A DNA stretch of 64,000 nucleotides from Rhodanobacteraceae bacterium (lineage in GTDB: Bacteria > Pseudomonadota > Gammaproteobacteria > Xanthomonadales > Rhodanobacteraceae): NCBI GenBank assembly GCA_009996615.1, contig JAACZU010000001.1, positions 248,001-312,000 of the forward strand, in the 5' to 3' direction. Of this stretch, positions 51,574 to 60,500 are shown in pieces. The notes under the pieces were generated by a model. The model searched no databases and had not been told where the DNA came from. It saw only the letters and a list, made by a program, of their open reading frames with translations. Every line of letters starts with the position of its first letter. Position 1 is the first letter of the stretch. Both the position numbers and the translations under genes were made by a program.

Positions 51574-51717
51574 GCATGCCCCCGATTGAAAAAATGTAAA
51601 AGCGGCCAACACGGCGGCGCGATTCTAGAGCGGGACCGGCCGCGACGCGAGGCTGCCAACGCTTGAAAACGCGCGGCGGCTGCCCCAAGACCGTCATGTC
51701 TCCCTGGATACTCCGCC

Positions 51718-53478
51718 ATGCCCGATCCAACCCCCGGCCGCGGCCGCCTGCGCGCCTTCACGCGCCTGCTGCCGTACCTGAAGCCCTACCGCGGCCTGAT
51801 CGCCGGCTGGCTCGGCTTCCTCGCGCTGTCCTCCGCCGCCACGCTGGCGTTGCCGCAGGCCGTGCGCGTGATGATCGATCACGGCTTCAGCCAGGCGAAC
51901 GCGGCCGCGATCAATGCCGCCTTCCTCGGTCTGTTCGGCGTCGCCGCCGTGCTCGCGGGCGCGACCGCGGCGCGCTTCTTCTTCGTCAGCCTGCTCGGCG
52001 AGCGCGTCGCGGCCGACCTGCGCCGGCGCCTGTACGACCACCTGCTGACGCTGGACCAGGCGTTCTTCGAGCGCACGCGCAGCGGCGAGCTGGTATCGCG
52101 CCTGGCCGCCGACACCGAGCTGGTGCAGAGCGTGGTCGGCTCGACGCTGTCGGTGGCCCTGCGCAGCGTCGTCACGCTGGTCGGCGGCGTGGCGCTGCTG
52201 GTGGCGACCAGTCCGCGCCTGGCCGGCTTCGCGGTGCTGGTGATCCCGGCCGTGGTGCTGCCGATCGTCGTGTTCGGCCGGCGCGTGTCGCGGCTGTCGC
52301 GCGAAAGCCAGGACCGCGTCGCCGACGCCTCCGCGGTCGCGGCCGAGACGCTGAACGCGATGCACACCGTGCAGGCCTACACGCGCGAGCCGCAGGAATC
52401 GGCGCGCTACCGCGAGGCGATCCGGCGCGCGCTCGACACCGCGCGCCGGCGCATCGCGATGACCGGCACGCTGACCGCGCTGGTGATCCTGCTGATCTTC
52501 GGCGCGATCACGCTGGTGCTGTGGGCCGGCGCGAAGGCGGTCATGGCCGGCACGCTCGCGGTCGGCGTGCTGAGCCAGTTCGTGCTGTACGCGGTGCTCG
52601 CGGCCGGTTCGGTCGGCGCGCTGAGCGAGGTGTGGGGGCAGATCCTGCGCGCCGCCGGCGCGCTCGGCCGCATCGGCGAGCTGCTCGACACGCCGGCGCA
52701 AATCCGCTCGCCGCAGCCGGCGCACGCGCTGCCCGCGCCGGCGCGCGGCGCGCTGCGCTTCGAGCATGTCGCGTTCCATTACCCGTCGCGCCCCGACCGC
52801 GCCGCGCTGCACGACTTCACGCTCGACATCGCGCCGGGCCAGACGATCGCGCTGGTCGGCCCGTCCGGCGCCGGCAAGACCACCGTATTCCAGTTGCTGC
52901 TGCGCTTCCACGACCCGCAGCGCGGCCGCATCACGCTCGACGGCAGCGAGCTGCGCGCGCTCGCGCTGCCGGACCTGCGCGGCGCGTTCGCGCTGGTGCC
53001 GCAGGACCCGGTGCTGTTCGGCGCCAGCGCGGCCGACAACATCGGTTTCGGCCGCGACGGCGCGAGCCGCGACGAGATCGTCGCCGCCGCGCGCGCGGCC
53101 GAGGCGCACGAGTTCATCGAGGCGCTGCCCGAGCGCTACGACACCTACCTCGGCGAGCGCGGCGTGCGCCTGTCCGGCGGCCAGCAGCAGCGCATCGCGA
53201 TCGCGCGCGCGCTGCTGCGCGACGCGCCGGTGCTGCTGCTCGACGAGGCGACTTCGAGCCTCGACGCGCAGTCCGAGCATCTGGTCCAGCATGCACTCGA
53301 ACGGTTGATGCAAGGCCGCACCACGCTGGTGATCGCGCATCGCCTCGCCACCGTGCAGCGTGCCGACCGCATCGTCGTGATGGACGCCGGCCGCATCGTC
53401 GCGCAGGGCACGCACGCGGAACTCGTGCGCGCCGGCGGCCTCTACGCGGAACTCGCGCGCCTGCAGTTCGCCGCGTAG
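51718..53478 (+). CDS. ABC exporter, fused permease and ATPase (MsbA-like)
   Basis: A 586-residue half-transporter that should work as a homodimer. The N-terminal part has six predicted TM helices (for example LIAGWLGFLALSSAATLAL and LTALVILLIFGAITLVLW) and coupling-helix motifs. The ATPase has Walker A GPSGAGKT (381-388), Q-loop VPQDPVLFG, signature LSGGQ (485-489), Walker B VLLLDEATSSLD and the H-loop IAHRL. It belongs to the MsbA/multidrug group exporting lipids or hydrophobic compounds; the specific substrate is not clear. It is followed 33 nt later by the glycosyltransferase gene in the same direction. Confidence 0.94.
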   Translation: MPDPTPGRGRLRAFTRLLPYLKPYRGLIAGWLGFLALSSAATLALPQAVRVMIDHGFSQANAAAINAAFLGLFGVAAVLAGATAARFFFVSLLGERVAADLRRRLYDHLLTLDQAFFERTRSGELVSRLAADTELVQSVVGSTLSVALRSVVTLVGGVALLVATSPRLAGFAVLVIPAVVLPIVVFGRRVSRLSRESQDRVADASAVAAETLNAMHTVQAYTREPQESARYREAIRRALDTARRRIAMTGTLTALVILLIFGAITLVLWAGAKAVMAGTLAVGVLSQFVLYAVLAAGSVGALSEVWGQILRAAGALGRIGELLDTPAQIRSPQPAHALPAPARGALRFEHVAFHYPSRPDRAALHDFTLDIAPGQTIALVGPSGAGKTTVFQLLLRFHDPQRGRITLDGSELRALALPDLRGAFALVPQDPVLFGASAADNIGFGRDGASRDEIVAAARAAEAHEFIEALPERYDTYLGERGVRLSGGQQQRIAIARALLRDAPVLLLDEATSSLDAQSEHLVQHALERLMQGRTTLVIAHRLATVQRADRIVVMDAGRIVAQGTHAELVRAGGLYAELARLQFAA

Positions 53479-53511
53479 CGGCGCGCCCGCGGCCGCGGTT
53501 ATCGTAGGCGG

Positions 53512-55248
53512 ATGACCGCCCTGCCCCTGTCGTTCGAGCAGCGCTTCGCCGCGGCGCTGCAGCTTGCCGATGCCGGCCACCTCGCCGAGGCGTGCGCCCA
53601 GTTCGCCGCGCTGCTCGACGAACGACCCGACTCGCCGCCGCTGCGCCACGCGCTGGCGCGCGCCCACCTGCTCGATGGCGCGCCCGACGCGGCGCTGGCT
53701 GCGGCGTTGCACCCGTCGCTGCTCGGTGCCACCGATGCGTTCCGCGCGGTCGTCGCCGACTTCGGCGCGGCCGGCGCGATCGAACAACGCCTGGCGCTGC
53801 TGCGCGCACGTCTGCAGGCGCATCCGCATAGCCCTGGCGCCGCGCTGACCCTCGCCACCGATCTGCACCGGCTGTTCCGCGTCGGCGAGGCGCTGCACTG
53901 GAGCGAGCACGTGCTCGCGCTGCGTCCGCGCGATCCGCTCGCGCAGGCGGTCCGCGCGACCGCGCTGGTCGACCGCGGCGACGTCGAGGCCGGCCTCGCC
54001 GCGCATCGCGCGCTGCTGCCGCATGGTGACGCCGAGACCTGGGCGCGCCACCTCGTGCTGATGCACTACGACCCGGCGCAGACCAACGCGGAGCTGCATG
54101 CGCTGCTGGCCGAACATGCGCGGCGCCACCTGCCGCGCTTCGGCCCGCCGTTCACGCGGCGCGCGCACGATCCCGAGCGCGTGCTGCGCGTCGGCTGGCT
54201 GACGCCGCGCCCCGGCGATGGCCCGGTCACGACCTTCCTTGGCGGCCTGCTCACGCACTTCGACCGCAGCCGCCACACGCATGTGCTGATCACGCTGCAG
54301 CCGGCATCAAACAGCGCTCTGGCGGCGCTGGCCGACGCGAGCGTGGACGCGAGCGGGCTTGACGACGCGCGCCTGCTGCAGCGCCTGCGCGGACTCGACC
54401 TCGACGTGCTGGTCGATCTCGCCGGCCACGCGACCTGGAACCGCATCGGCGTGCTGGCGCAGCGCGTCGCGCCGCTGCAGGTGTGCTGGCTCGACTGGTT
54501 CGACACGACTGCGGTGCCGGCGATCGATGCCTGGCTCAGCGATCCGTGGCTGACACCGGCGGAGTCCAGCCAGCGCTATTCCGAACAGCTCGTGCGCCTG
54601 CCGTCGGGCCGCTTCTGCTACACGCCGCCGTCGGACGCGCCGGCGCCGACGCATAACGGCGACGGCGCGGTCGTGTTCGCCTCGTTCAACCGGCTGGCCA
54701 AGCTCAACGACGGCGTGCTCGATGCGTGGGCGGAAATCCTGCAGCGCGTGCCGGAGGCGACGCTGGAACTGCGCGCGCGCCATCTCGGCGAGGCGGCGAC
54801 GGCGGCGCACGTGGCGGCGCGCTTCGCCGCGCGCGGCATCGGTGCCGAGCGCGTGCGCCTCGGCGGCGCACTGCCGTATGCCGAGCTGCTCGCCGCGTAC
54901 CGGCGCGTCGACATCGCGCTCGACCCGTTCCCGTTCTCGGGCTGCACGACGACCTGCGATGCGCTGTGGATGGGTTGCGCGACGATCACGCTGCCCGGCG
55001 AAACCTTCGTCAGCCGGCAGAGCGCGAGCCTGCTGTGGCGGCTGGGGCGCGAGGAGTGGATTGCTCGCGACCGCGCCGAGTACGTCGAGCGCGCGGTCGC
55101 CGCGGCGACCGACGTGGCCGCACTGCGCGCGCAGCGGGGCGCGCTGCGCGAGGCGGTGCGCGAGCGCCTGTGCGATGCGGCGACCCAGGCCGCCGAGTTC
55201 GCCGTGGCGCTGCGCGAGTTGTGGCGCACGCGCTGCAGCGGCGCCTAG
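53512..55248 (+). CDS. SPINDLY/OGT-type glycosyltransferase (GT41) with TPR region
   Basis: A 578-residue protein. About 200 N-terminal residues form TPR-like helical pairs (FAAALQLADAGHLAEACAQFAALL...). The C-terminal catalytic part has VLRVGWLTPRPGDGPV, LDVLVDLAGHATWNRIGVLAQRVAPLQVCWLDWFDTTAVPAIDAWLSD, VVFASFNRLAKLNDGVLDAWAEIL and ALDPFPFSGCTTTCDALWMGCATITLPG, all hallmarks of bacterial O-GlcNAc-transferase/SPINDLY relatives. These glycosylate proteins such as flagellin or adhesins, or have unknown targets. The neighbouring ABC exporter may be in the same transcript. A bidirectional terminator follows. Confidence 0.92.
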   Translation: MTALPLSFEQRFAAALQLADAGHLAEACAQFAALLDERPDSPPLRHALARAHLLDGAPDAALAAALHPSLLGATDAFRAVVADFGAAGAIEQRLALLRARLQAHPHSPGAALTLATDLHRLFRVGEALHWSEHVLALRPRDPLAQAVRATALVDRGDVEAGLAAHRALLPHGDAETWARHLVLMHYDPAQTNAELHALLAEHARRHLPRFGPPFTRRAHDPERVLRVGWLTPRPGDGPVTTFLGGLLTHFDRSRHTHVLITLQPASNSALAALADASVDASGLDDARLLQRLRGLDLDVLVDLAGHATWNRIGVLAQRVAPLQVCWLDWFDTTAVPAIDAWLSDPWLTPAESSQRYSEQLVRLPSGRFCYTPPSDAPAPTHNGDGAVVFASFNRLAKLNDGVLDAWAEILQRVPEATLELRARHLGEAATAAHVAARFAARGIGAERVRLGGALPYAELLAAYRRVDIALDPFPFSGCTTTCDALWMGCATITLPGETFVSRQSASLLWRLGREEWIARDRAEYVERAVAAATDVAALRAQRGALREAVRERLCDAATQAAEFAVALRELWRTRCSGA

Positions 55249-55277
55249 AAAAAGCCCCGCTCACGCGGGGCCTTTTC
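55249..55277. terminator. bidirectional terminator between glycosyltransferase and cold-shock genes
   Basis: AAAAAG-CCCCGC-TCAC-GCGGGG-CCTTTT is a GC stem with an A-run on one side and a T-run on the other, so it can end transcripts from both convergent genes. Confidence 0.85.
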
Positions 55278-55294
55278 CGGCGCGAAGGTCGCGC

Positions 55295-55501
55295 TTATTT
55301 GATCGGCTGCACGCCCGAGGCCTGCGAGCCCTTCGGGCCCTGCACGATCTCGAAATTGACGCGCTGCCCCTGCTGCAACGTGCGGAACCCCTGCGAATTG
55401 ATGGCCGAATAGTGGACGAACACGTCTTCCCCGCCCTCTTCGGGCGCGATGAACCCGAAGCCCTTGGCGTCGTTGAACCACTTCACTGTACCGGTAAGCA
55501 T
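55295..55501 (-). CDS. cold-shock protein (CspA family)
   Basis: A 68-residue single-domain cold-shock protein. It binds single-stranded RNA/DNA through RNP1 (KGFGFI) and RNP2 (VFVHY), both intact, in the usual [18 protein letters not shown] frame. The length is standard. It has its own promoter about 65-95 nt upstream, giving a leader of about 60 nt, shorter than that of thermosensitive E. coli cspA. Confidence 0.96.
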   Translation of the reverse strand: MLTGTVKWFNDAKGFGFIAPEEGGEDVFVHYSAINSQGFRTLQQGQRVNFEIVQGPKGSQASGVQPIK

Positions 55502-55565
55502 CGATGAAGCCTCTCACTGATTGGATCGCGTGCGGCGATGCCCCCCTTCGGTGCCGCACGGTTCG

Positions 55566-55596
55566 AGTATAACAATCGCTTAACGGAACAAATCAA
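55566..55596 (-). promoter_or_regulatory. cold-shock gene promoter
   Basis: On the minus strand TTGATT (55591-55596) and TATACT (55566-55571) are separated by 19 nt, in a locally AT-rich stretch. The spacer is longer than ideal. Confidence 0.6.
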
Positions 55597-55746
55597 GTCG
55601 CACTGCGCAATGGCTGAAAGTCATGAAGAGTAGCGTGCTTCGTGGGCCAGGCTTCGGCTACCCGCCGCGCCAGCTGCCGGCCTGCGGCCGTCCAGCCTAC
55701 GCGGGCTGTGGCCTCGAACCTGCCAAGGCGTACGCGCCGCGCGGTC

Positions 55747-56493
55747 TCAGCCCGCCAGCAGCGCGCCGATCACCTTCGGCACCTGCGCGGTGACCGCTTC
55801 GAGGTTGGCGTAGATCTCCGGCAGGCTGATCTCGCCCTCGTCGCCGCAGCCGGCGGCCCAGTTCGCGACCAGCGCGAGGCAGGCGTAGTCGAGGCCGAGT
55901 TCGCGCGCGAGCGCGGCTTCCGGCATGCCGGTCATGCCGACGAGGTCGCAGCCGTCGCGGCGCAGCCGCGCGATCTCGGCGCGCGTCTCCAGCCGCGGCC
56001 CCTGCGTCGCGCCGTAGCAGCCGCCGTCGACGACCGCGACGCCGGCGCGCCGTGCGGCCGCGAGCAGGTCGCGGCGCAGCGCGTCGGTGTACGGCTCGCT
56101 GAAATCGATGTGGCGCACTTGGGCGCCGGCGACGTCGCAGAAGCTGGTCAGGCGGTCGTGCGTGTAGTCGATGACCTGGTCCGGCACCGCCAGCACGCGC
56201 GGGCCCATGTCGGCGCGGATGCCGCCGACCGCGTTGACGCCGACCACGCGGCGCGCGCCGAGGTGGTGCAGCGCCCACACGTTGGCGCGGTAGTTCACGC
56301 GATGCGGCGGGATCGTGTGCGACTCGCCATGGCGTGCGAGGAACGCGACGCGGTGCGCGCCGACCTGGCCGACCACGATGCTGTCCGACGGCGAGCCGTA
56401 CGGCGTGTCGACCGCGTGGCGCTCGACCTGTTCCAGGTCCGGGAACTTGTACAGTCCGGTGCCGCCGATCACGGCGAGTTCGACATGGCGCAT
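55747..56493 (-). CDS. purine nucleoside phosphorylase family, probable S-methyl-5'-thioinosine phosphorylase
   Basis: A 248-residue PNP/MTAP-family phosphorylase: LAVIGGTGLYKFP, FLARHGESHTIPPHRVNYRANVWALHHLGARRVVGVNAVGGI, and GCYGATQGPRLETRAEI with GMTGMPEAALAREL. In Pseudomonas the orthologue is a methylthioinosine phosphorylase acting in methylthioadenosine and quorum-signal salvage, and it sits in the same nagZ-hpt neighbourhood, which favours that assignment over a general MTA phosphorylase. Its start overlaps the hpt stop by 1 nt, so it is the third gene of the operon. Confidence 0.87.
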   Translation of the reverse strand: MRHVELAVIGGTGLYKFPDLEQVERHAVDTPYGSPSDSIVVGQVGAHRVAFLARHGESHTIPPHRVNYRANVWALHHLGARRVVGVNAVGGIRADMGPRVLAVPDQVIDYTHDRLTSFCDVAGAQVRHIDFSEPYTDALRRDLLAAARRAGVAVVDGGCYGATQGPRLETRAEIARLRRDGCDLVGMTGMPEAALARELGLDYACLALVANWAAGCGDEGEISLPEIYANLEAVTAQVPKVIGALLAG

Positions 56494-57038
56494 CAGGCAT
56501 CCACCGCGTAGATCGCCGGCAGGTTCCGGCCTTGTTCGTAGTAATCCATGCCGTAGCCGAACACGTAGCGGTCCGGCACCTCGACGCCGACGAAATCGGC
56601 GGCCAGTCCCGCGACGCAGCGGTCGTGGCGCTTCTCGCACAGCACCGCCAGCAGCACGCGCGCGGCGCCCTGTTCGAGGCAGTAGTCGCGGATCGCCTTC
56701 AGCGTGTGGCCTTCGTCGAGGATGTCGTCGACCAGCAGCACCGTCGCGCCGGCCAGTGGCGTCGAGGGCCGATGGCGCCAGTCGAGCTCGCCGCCGCTGG
56801 TCGCGCCGCGGTAGCGGCTGGCGTGCACGTAGTCGAACGTCAGCGGCGCGCCGATCGCGGTGGCGAGCTGGCCGGCGAAGGCGAGCGCGCCCTGCATGAC
56901 GGTCAGGAACACCGCCGGCGTGCCGGCCAGCGCGTGGTCGATCTCGCCGCCGATGCGCGCGATCGCGGCACTCAGCGTGGCCTGGTCATGCAAGAGCTCG
57001 GCCTGCGCCAGCGCATCGGAGAGTTTCGGTGTCGTCAT
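56493..57038 (-). CDS. hpt: hypoxanthine-guanine phosphoribosyltransferase
   Basis: A 181-residue purine salvage enzyme that makes IMP/GMP from the base and PRPP. It has the PRPP-binding loop VLLVDDILDEGHTL and the earlier TVMQGALAFAGQL (PPi loop), with FDYVHASRYRG as the flexible loop. It is the middle gene of the nagZ-hpt-phosphorylase operon; the phosphorylase would supply hypoxanthine for it, linking the two enzymatically. Two nucleotides separate it from nagZ. Confidence 0.94.
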   Translation of the reverse strand: MTTPKLSDALAQAELLHDQATLSAAIARIGGEIDHALAGTPAVFLTVMQGALAFAGQLATAIGAPLTFDYVHASRYRGATSGGELDWRHRPSTPLAGATVLLVDDILDEGHTLKAIRDYCLEQGAARVLLAVLCEKRHDRCVAGLAADFVGVEVPDRYVFGYGMDYYEQGRNLPAIYAVDA

Positions 57039-57040
57039 CT

Positions 57041-58057
57041 TCAGCCTTGTCCTTCCGCCGCGTCGAGCGCGGCCAGGCGCGCGATGAAACCGTCGCGCTG
57101 CGGGTTGGAAACGAGCGCGCTCCAGGTCTGCGCGACCTCGCCCTGCAGGCGCGCGAGTTTGTCCGGCGCGTACGGCGTCGCGTTGCGGCTGGCCGCGATC
57201 GCCTCGTCGACGATCGCCGGGCTGCACGCGAGCAGCAGGTCGCAGCCGGCCAAAAGGTGCGCCTGGATGCGCGCGCCGATGCCGCCGATCGCCTCGGCCG
57301 CGGCCATGCCGATGTCGTCGCCGATGACGGCGCCGCGGAAGCCGAGCTCGCCGCGCAGGATGTCCTCGATCCACACGCGCGAATAGCCGGCCGGGCGCGC
57401 GTCGACCGCCGGATAGGTCACGTGCGCCATCATCACCGCCTCGGCGCCGCTGGCGATCGCATCGGCGAACGGTTCGAGGTCGGTCGCGCGCAGCTCGTCG
57501 AGCGTGCGCGGGTCGATCGCCGCGTCGAAATGCGTGTCCTCGACGACCGAGCCGTGGCCGGGAAAATGCTTGAGCGTGGCCGCCATGCCGCCCAGGCGCA
57601 TGCCGCGCAGGTAGGCGTGCGCCAGTTCCGACGCGATGGCTGGATCGGCATGGAACGCGCGCTCGCCGATCGCGCGGTTGCCGCGCGCGAGGTCGACGAC
57701 CGGCGCGAAGCTCATGTCCACGCCGATCGCGCGCATCTCGCTGGCCATCACCCAGGCATGCTCCTCGGCCAGTGCGACCGCCTCGGCCGGATCGGTCGCG
57801 TAGCGCTCGCCGATGCGCGCCAGCGCCGGCAGCCGGGTGAATCCGTCGCGGAAGCGCTGCACCGGGCCGCCTTCCTGGTCGACGCAGACCAGGAACGGAT
57901 CGGGCCGTTCGTTGCGGATGTCGTCGATCAGGTCGGTGACCTGCTCGCGCGAGGCGAAGTTGCGCGTGAACAGGATCACGCCGCTGACCTGCGGCGCGGC
58001 GAGCCGCGCGCGATCGGCGTCGTCGAGGGTCTTTCCGGCAAGTCCAATGATCAGCAT
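57041..58057 (-). CDS. nagZ: beta-N-acetylhexosaminidase
   Basis: A 338-residue GH3-family NagZ that removes GlcNAc from cytosolic 1,6-anhydro-muropeptides during cell-wall recycling. KHFPGHG (163-169) with the following His176 in EDTHFD is the NagZ signature, and FLVCVDQEGGPVQRF plus VIGDDIGMAAAE (catalytic Asp region) are present. There is no signal peptide, as expected for a cytosolic enzyme. In beta-lactam-resistant relatives, NagZ products induce AmpC through AmpR. The ATG at 58057 starts the family-type MLIIGLAGKTL; an upstream in-frame start would add 19 residues. Confidence 0.95.
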   Translation of the reverse strand: MLIIGLAGKTLDDADRARLAAPQVSGVILFTRNFASREQVTDLIDDIRNERPDPFLVCVDQEGGPVQRFRDGFTRLPALARIGERYATDPAEAVALAEEHAWVMASEMRAIGVDMSFAPVVDLARGNRAIGERAFHADPAIASELAHAYLRGMRLGGMAATLKHFPGHGSVVEDTHFDAAIDPRTLDELRATDLEPFADAIASGAEAVMMAHVTYPAVDARPAGYSRVWIEDILRGELGFRGAVIGDDIGMAAAEAIGGIGARIQAHLLAGCDLLLACSPAIVDEAIAASRNATPYAPDKLARLQGEVAQTWSALVSNPQRDGFIARLAALDAAEGQG

Positions 58058-58070
58058 GGCGTGGATCGTA

Positions 58071-58571
58071 TCAGGCGTCCTGCGCTTCGCGTTCGGCCGT
58101 GCTCCAGTGCGCATACGGATGCACGGCGAGGTTCAGGTTGTAATAGCGCACCAGTGTACTGACTTCGCGGCCGAGCCAGGCCGGGCGCGGAAACGGCGCG
58201 TCCTCGGCCTCCAGCTCCAGCTCGGCGACGATGAGGCCGGCGTTGTCGCCCTCGAACTCGTCGATCTCGAACAGGTGGCCGTCGACCTCGACGTAGTGGC
58301 GCCGCTTGGCGACGACGTTGCCGGCCAGCGTGTCGAGCATGCGCCGCGCGTCGGCCAGCGGGATCGCGTACTCGTACTCGTCGCGCACGACGCCGGCCGT
58401 GGCCGACTTGATGTTGAGGTACGCCGCCTCGCCAGCGATGCGCACGCGCACCGAGCAGCGCGCAGCAGGCGGCCCGGCGAGGTAGCCCTGCACCATCGCC
58501 TCGCTGCGCTTGGCCGCGGCGCGCCAGGCATCACCGGTGACGAGGAACTTGCGCTCGATTTCAACCGGCAT
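58071..58571 (-). CDS. CYTH-domain protein (tripolyphosphatase-type)
   Basis: A 166-residue single-domain CYTH/triphosphate tunnel protein. It opens with PVEIERKFLV, the ExExK motif that binds metal and triphosphate, and continues with alternating charged strands (CSVRVRIAGEAAYLNIKSA, YEYAIPLADA, AELELEAEDA). Bacterial members hydrolyse tripolyphosphate or act in adenylate cyclase-like reactions; activity here is not proven. It lies 13 nt upstream of nagZ in the same direction and may lead that operon. The ATG at 58571 places the ExExK motif at the N terminus as in homologues. Confidence 0.92.
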   Translation of the reverse strand: MPVEIERKFLVTGDAWRAAAKRSEAMVQGYLAGPPAARCSVRVRIAGEAAYLNIKSATAGVVRDEYEYAIPLADARRMLDTLAGNVVAKRRHYVEVDGHLFEIDEFEGDNAGLIVAELELEAEDAPFPRPAWLGREVSTLVRYYNLNLAVHPYAHWSTAEREAQDA

Positions 58572-59024
58572 AAGGCGACTCTTGCTGTTCAGGCAGGTTT
58601 TGGCGAAGACAATCACGCGCGAGCATGGATTTGCTTCTGCGCGCAGGAGCGCGCTGCTTTTCCGGGCCCCTTTCAGCGGCGGTGGGCGCCGGACGACAAG
58701 GCCCGCAGGGGCGCGCGCATGGATGCGCGCGCGTTCGCCGTCGGCACACGGACGTGCCGTCGGCGAACCCCGGCCGGCGACTACGTACGCGCAGGGCAGG
58801 ATGCCCGGAGGGCGCCGCTGTTGGGGTGTCCTTCTCTTTGGTTACTTTCTCTTGGACAAGCAAGAGAAAGTAACCCGCTCGCAGGGATGCGAGTGGAAAA
58901 CGCAGGGACGCGGATCGGTTTGCGCGAATACGGTGACGCGACAGCCACACCATCCCCACCCAACCCTCCCCTTGAAGGGGAGGGCTAAAGCAGCGCCACG
59001 TACCCCTCATGCAATGTTCACCCA
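58572..59024. other. intergenic region of repeats between the CYTH gene and rlmD
   Basis: No gene is supported in these 453 nt. It contains a run of palindromes (58711-58875, annotated separately) and, at 58960-58985, a CCTCCCCTTGAAGGGGAGGG palindrome like that at 5450-5530. Confidence 0.7.
58711..58875. repeat. composite of three palindromes
   Basis: GCGCGCGCAT-GG-ATGCGCGCGC (58711-58732) is perfect. An imperfect 15-bp hairpin with arms GTTCGCCG-CGGCAC and one mismatch follows near 58733-58768. GGTTACTTTCTCTTG-GACAAG-CAAGAGAAAGTAACC (58840-58875) is a perfect 15-6-15 inverted repeat of a type common in lysobacterial intergenic DNA. Confidence 0.8.
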
Positions 59025-60320
59025 TCAGCGCTCAAACAGCGCAATCGACTCCACATGCGCCGTGTGCGGGAACATGTCCATCACGCCGGCGGCGACCAGC
59101 GTGAAGCCATGGCGTTCGACCAGCGTGCCGGCGTCGCGCGCGAGCGAGCCGGGGTGGCAGGACACGTAGACGATGCGGTCGGTACCCTTGCGCGGCAGGT
59201 AGTCGAGCACGGCCGCGGCGCCCGAGCGCGGCGGGTCGAGCAGCAGCTTGTCGTAGCGCGCCTGCGCCCACGGCGTGGCGCGCTGGTCGGCGGCGAGGTC
59301 GGCGGCGAAGAATTCGACGTTGCCGATGCCGTTGCGCTGCGCATTCTCGCGCGAGCGCGCGACCAGCGCGGCCTCGCCCTCGACGCCGGCGACGTGCGCG
59401 GCGGTGCGCGCGATCGGCAGCGTGAAGTTGCCGAGGCCGCAGAACAGGTCGAGAACGTGGTCGCTCGGCTTGAGGTCGAGCAGCGCGAGCGCCTGCGCGA
59501 TCATGCGCTGGTTCATGCCGGCGTTGACCTGGATGAAGTCGAGCGGGCGGAACGTGATGTCGAGGTCGTAGGCCGGGATGCGGAACGACAGCGGCACCTC
59601 GGCCGGCCACAGCGGATGCACGCTGTCCGGGCCGCCCGGCTGCAGCAGGATCGCCAGATCGTGCGCCTGGCCGAACGCGACCAGCGCGGCGCGGTCGGCC
59701 TCCGACAGCGGCTGCAGGTTGCGGAAGGTCAGCGCGACCGTGTCGTCGCCGGCGGCGATCTCGATCTGCGCGATCTCGCGCTTGGCCTCGAGCGAACCGA
59801 CCAGCGCGCCGAGCGCGCCGAGGCGCTCGCCGACCTCGGGCAGCAGCGTGTGGCAGACCGACAGGTCGGCGACGAAGCGTGGATTGTCCTCGCGGAAACC
59901 GACCAGCGCCTTGTCCTTCTTCGCCACCCACTTGACCGACAGGCGGCCCTTGCGGCGATAGCCCCACGGTTCGTCGGTCAGCGGCTCCAGCCAGCGCTGC
60001 GGCGCGACCTTGCCAATGCGCTCGAAATTCTCGGCCAGCACGTGCTGCTTGGCCGCGATCTGCGCAGCCGGCGCCAGATGCTGCAGGCTGCAGCCGCTGC
60101 AGGTGCCGAAATGCGGGCAGCGCGGCTCGACGCGATCGGGCGAACGGCTCAGCAGCTCGTCGACCTTGCCTTCGTCGAAATGGCGGCTGCGCTTGGTCAG
60201 GTGGATGCGCGCGCGCTCGCCGGGCAGCGCGCCGGCGACGAAGACGGTCTTGCCGTCGATGCGGGCAACGCCGCGGCCGTCATGGGTCAGGTCGGTGATG
60301 TCGACTTCGAAGGTTTGCAT
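59025..60320 (-). CDS. rlmD: 23S rRNA (uracil-1939-C5)-methyltransferase
   Basis: A 431-residue RlmD: N-terminal TRAM domain (EVDITDLTHDGRGVARIDGKTVFVAGALPGERA), 4Fe-4S cysteines Cys68, Cys74, Cys77 (CPHFGTCSGC) and Cys156 (LSVCHTLLP), then a Rossmann SAM-binding domain (DLFCGLGNFTLPIA), LLLDPPRSGA and the catalytic cysteine in IVYVSCHPGSLARD. All features of the E. coli enzyme are present. It methylates U1939 of 23S rRNA. It stands alone on the minus strand with a repeat region on both sides. Confidence 0.96.
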   Translation of the reverse strand: MQTFEVDITDLTHDGRGVARIDGKTVFVAGALPGERARIHLTKRSRHFDEGKVDELLSRSPDRVEPRCPHFGTCSGCSLQHLAPAAQIAAKQHVLAENFERIGKVAPQRWLEPLTDEPWGYRRKGRLSVKWVAKKDKALVGFREDNPRFVADLSVCHTLLPEVGERLGALGALVGSLEAKREIAQIEIAAGDDTVALTFRNLQPLSEADRAALVAFGQAHDLAILLQPGGPDSVHPLWPAEVPLSFRIPAYDLDITFRPLDFIQVNAGMNQRMIAQALALLDLKPSDHVLDLFCGLGNFTLPIARTAAHVAGVEGEAALVARSRENAQRNGIGNVEFFAADLAADQRATPWAQARYDKLLLDPPRSGAAAVLDYLPRKGTDRIVYVSCHPGSLARDAGTLVERHGFTLVAAGVMDMFPHTAHVESIALFER

Positions 60321-60334
60321 GGCTCAAAACGGAG

Positions 60335-60500
60335 CGCCCACCGGCATGCGGTGGGCGTGGGTTCACGGAAAAATACGCCGAATCATTCGTCGTCCCGGCG
60401 AATGCCGGGGTCCAGCGTCTTTGTTCGGGACTCAAGACATGGAACTGGATCCCGTGTCATCGGCCATCCATGGCCTGCACGGGATGACGCCATCCTGGCG
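60335..60500. repeat. hairpin and CATCCCGG-type dispersed repeat upstream of rlmD
   Basis: CGCCCACCG-GCATG-CGGTGGGCG (60335-60357) is a 9-bp hairpin. Between 60385 and 60490 there is a dispersed element with CGTCCCGGCGAATGCCGGGGTCCAG and an opposing ...GGATCCCGTG...CACGGGATGACG part. It may terminate the ydbL transcript. Confidence 0.6.
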
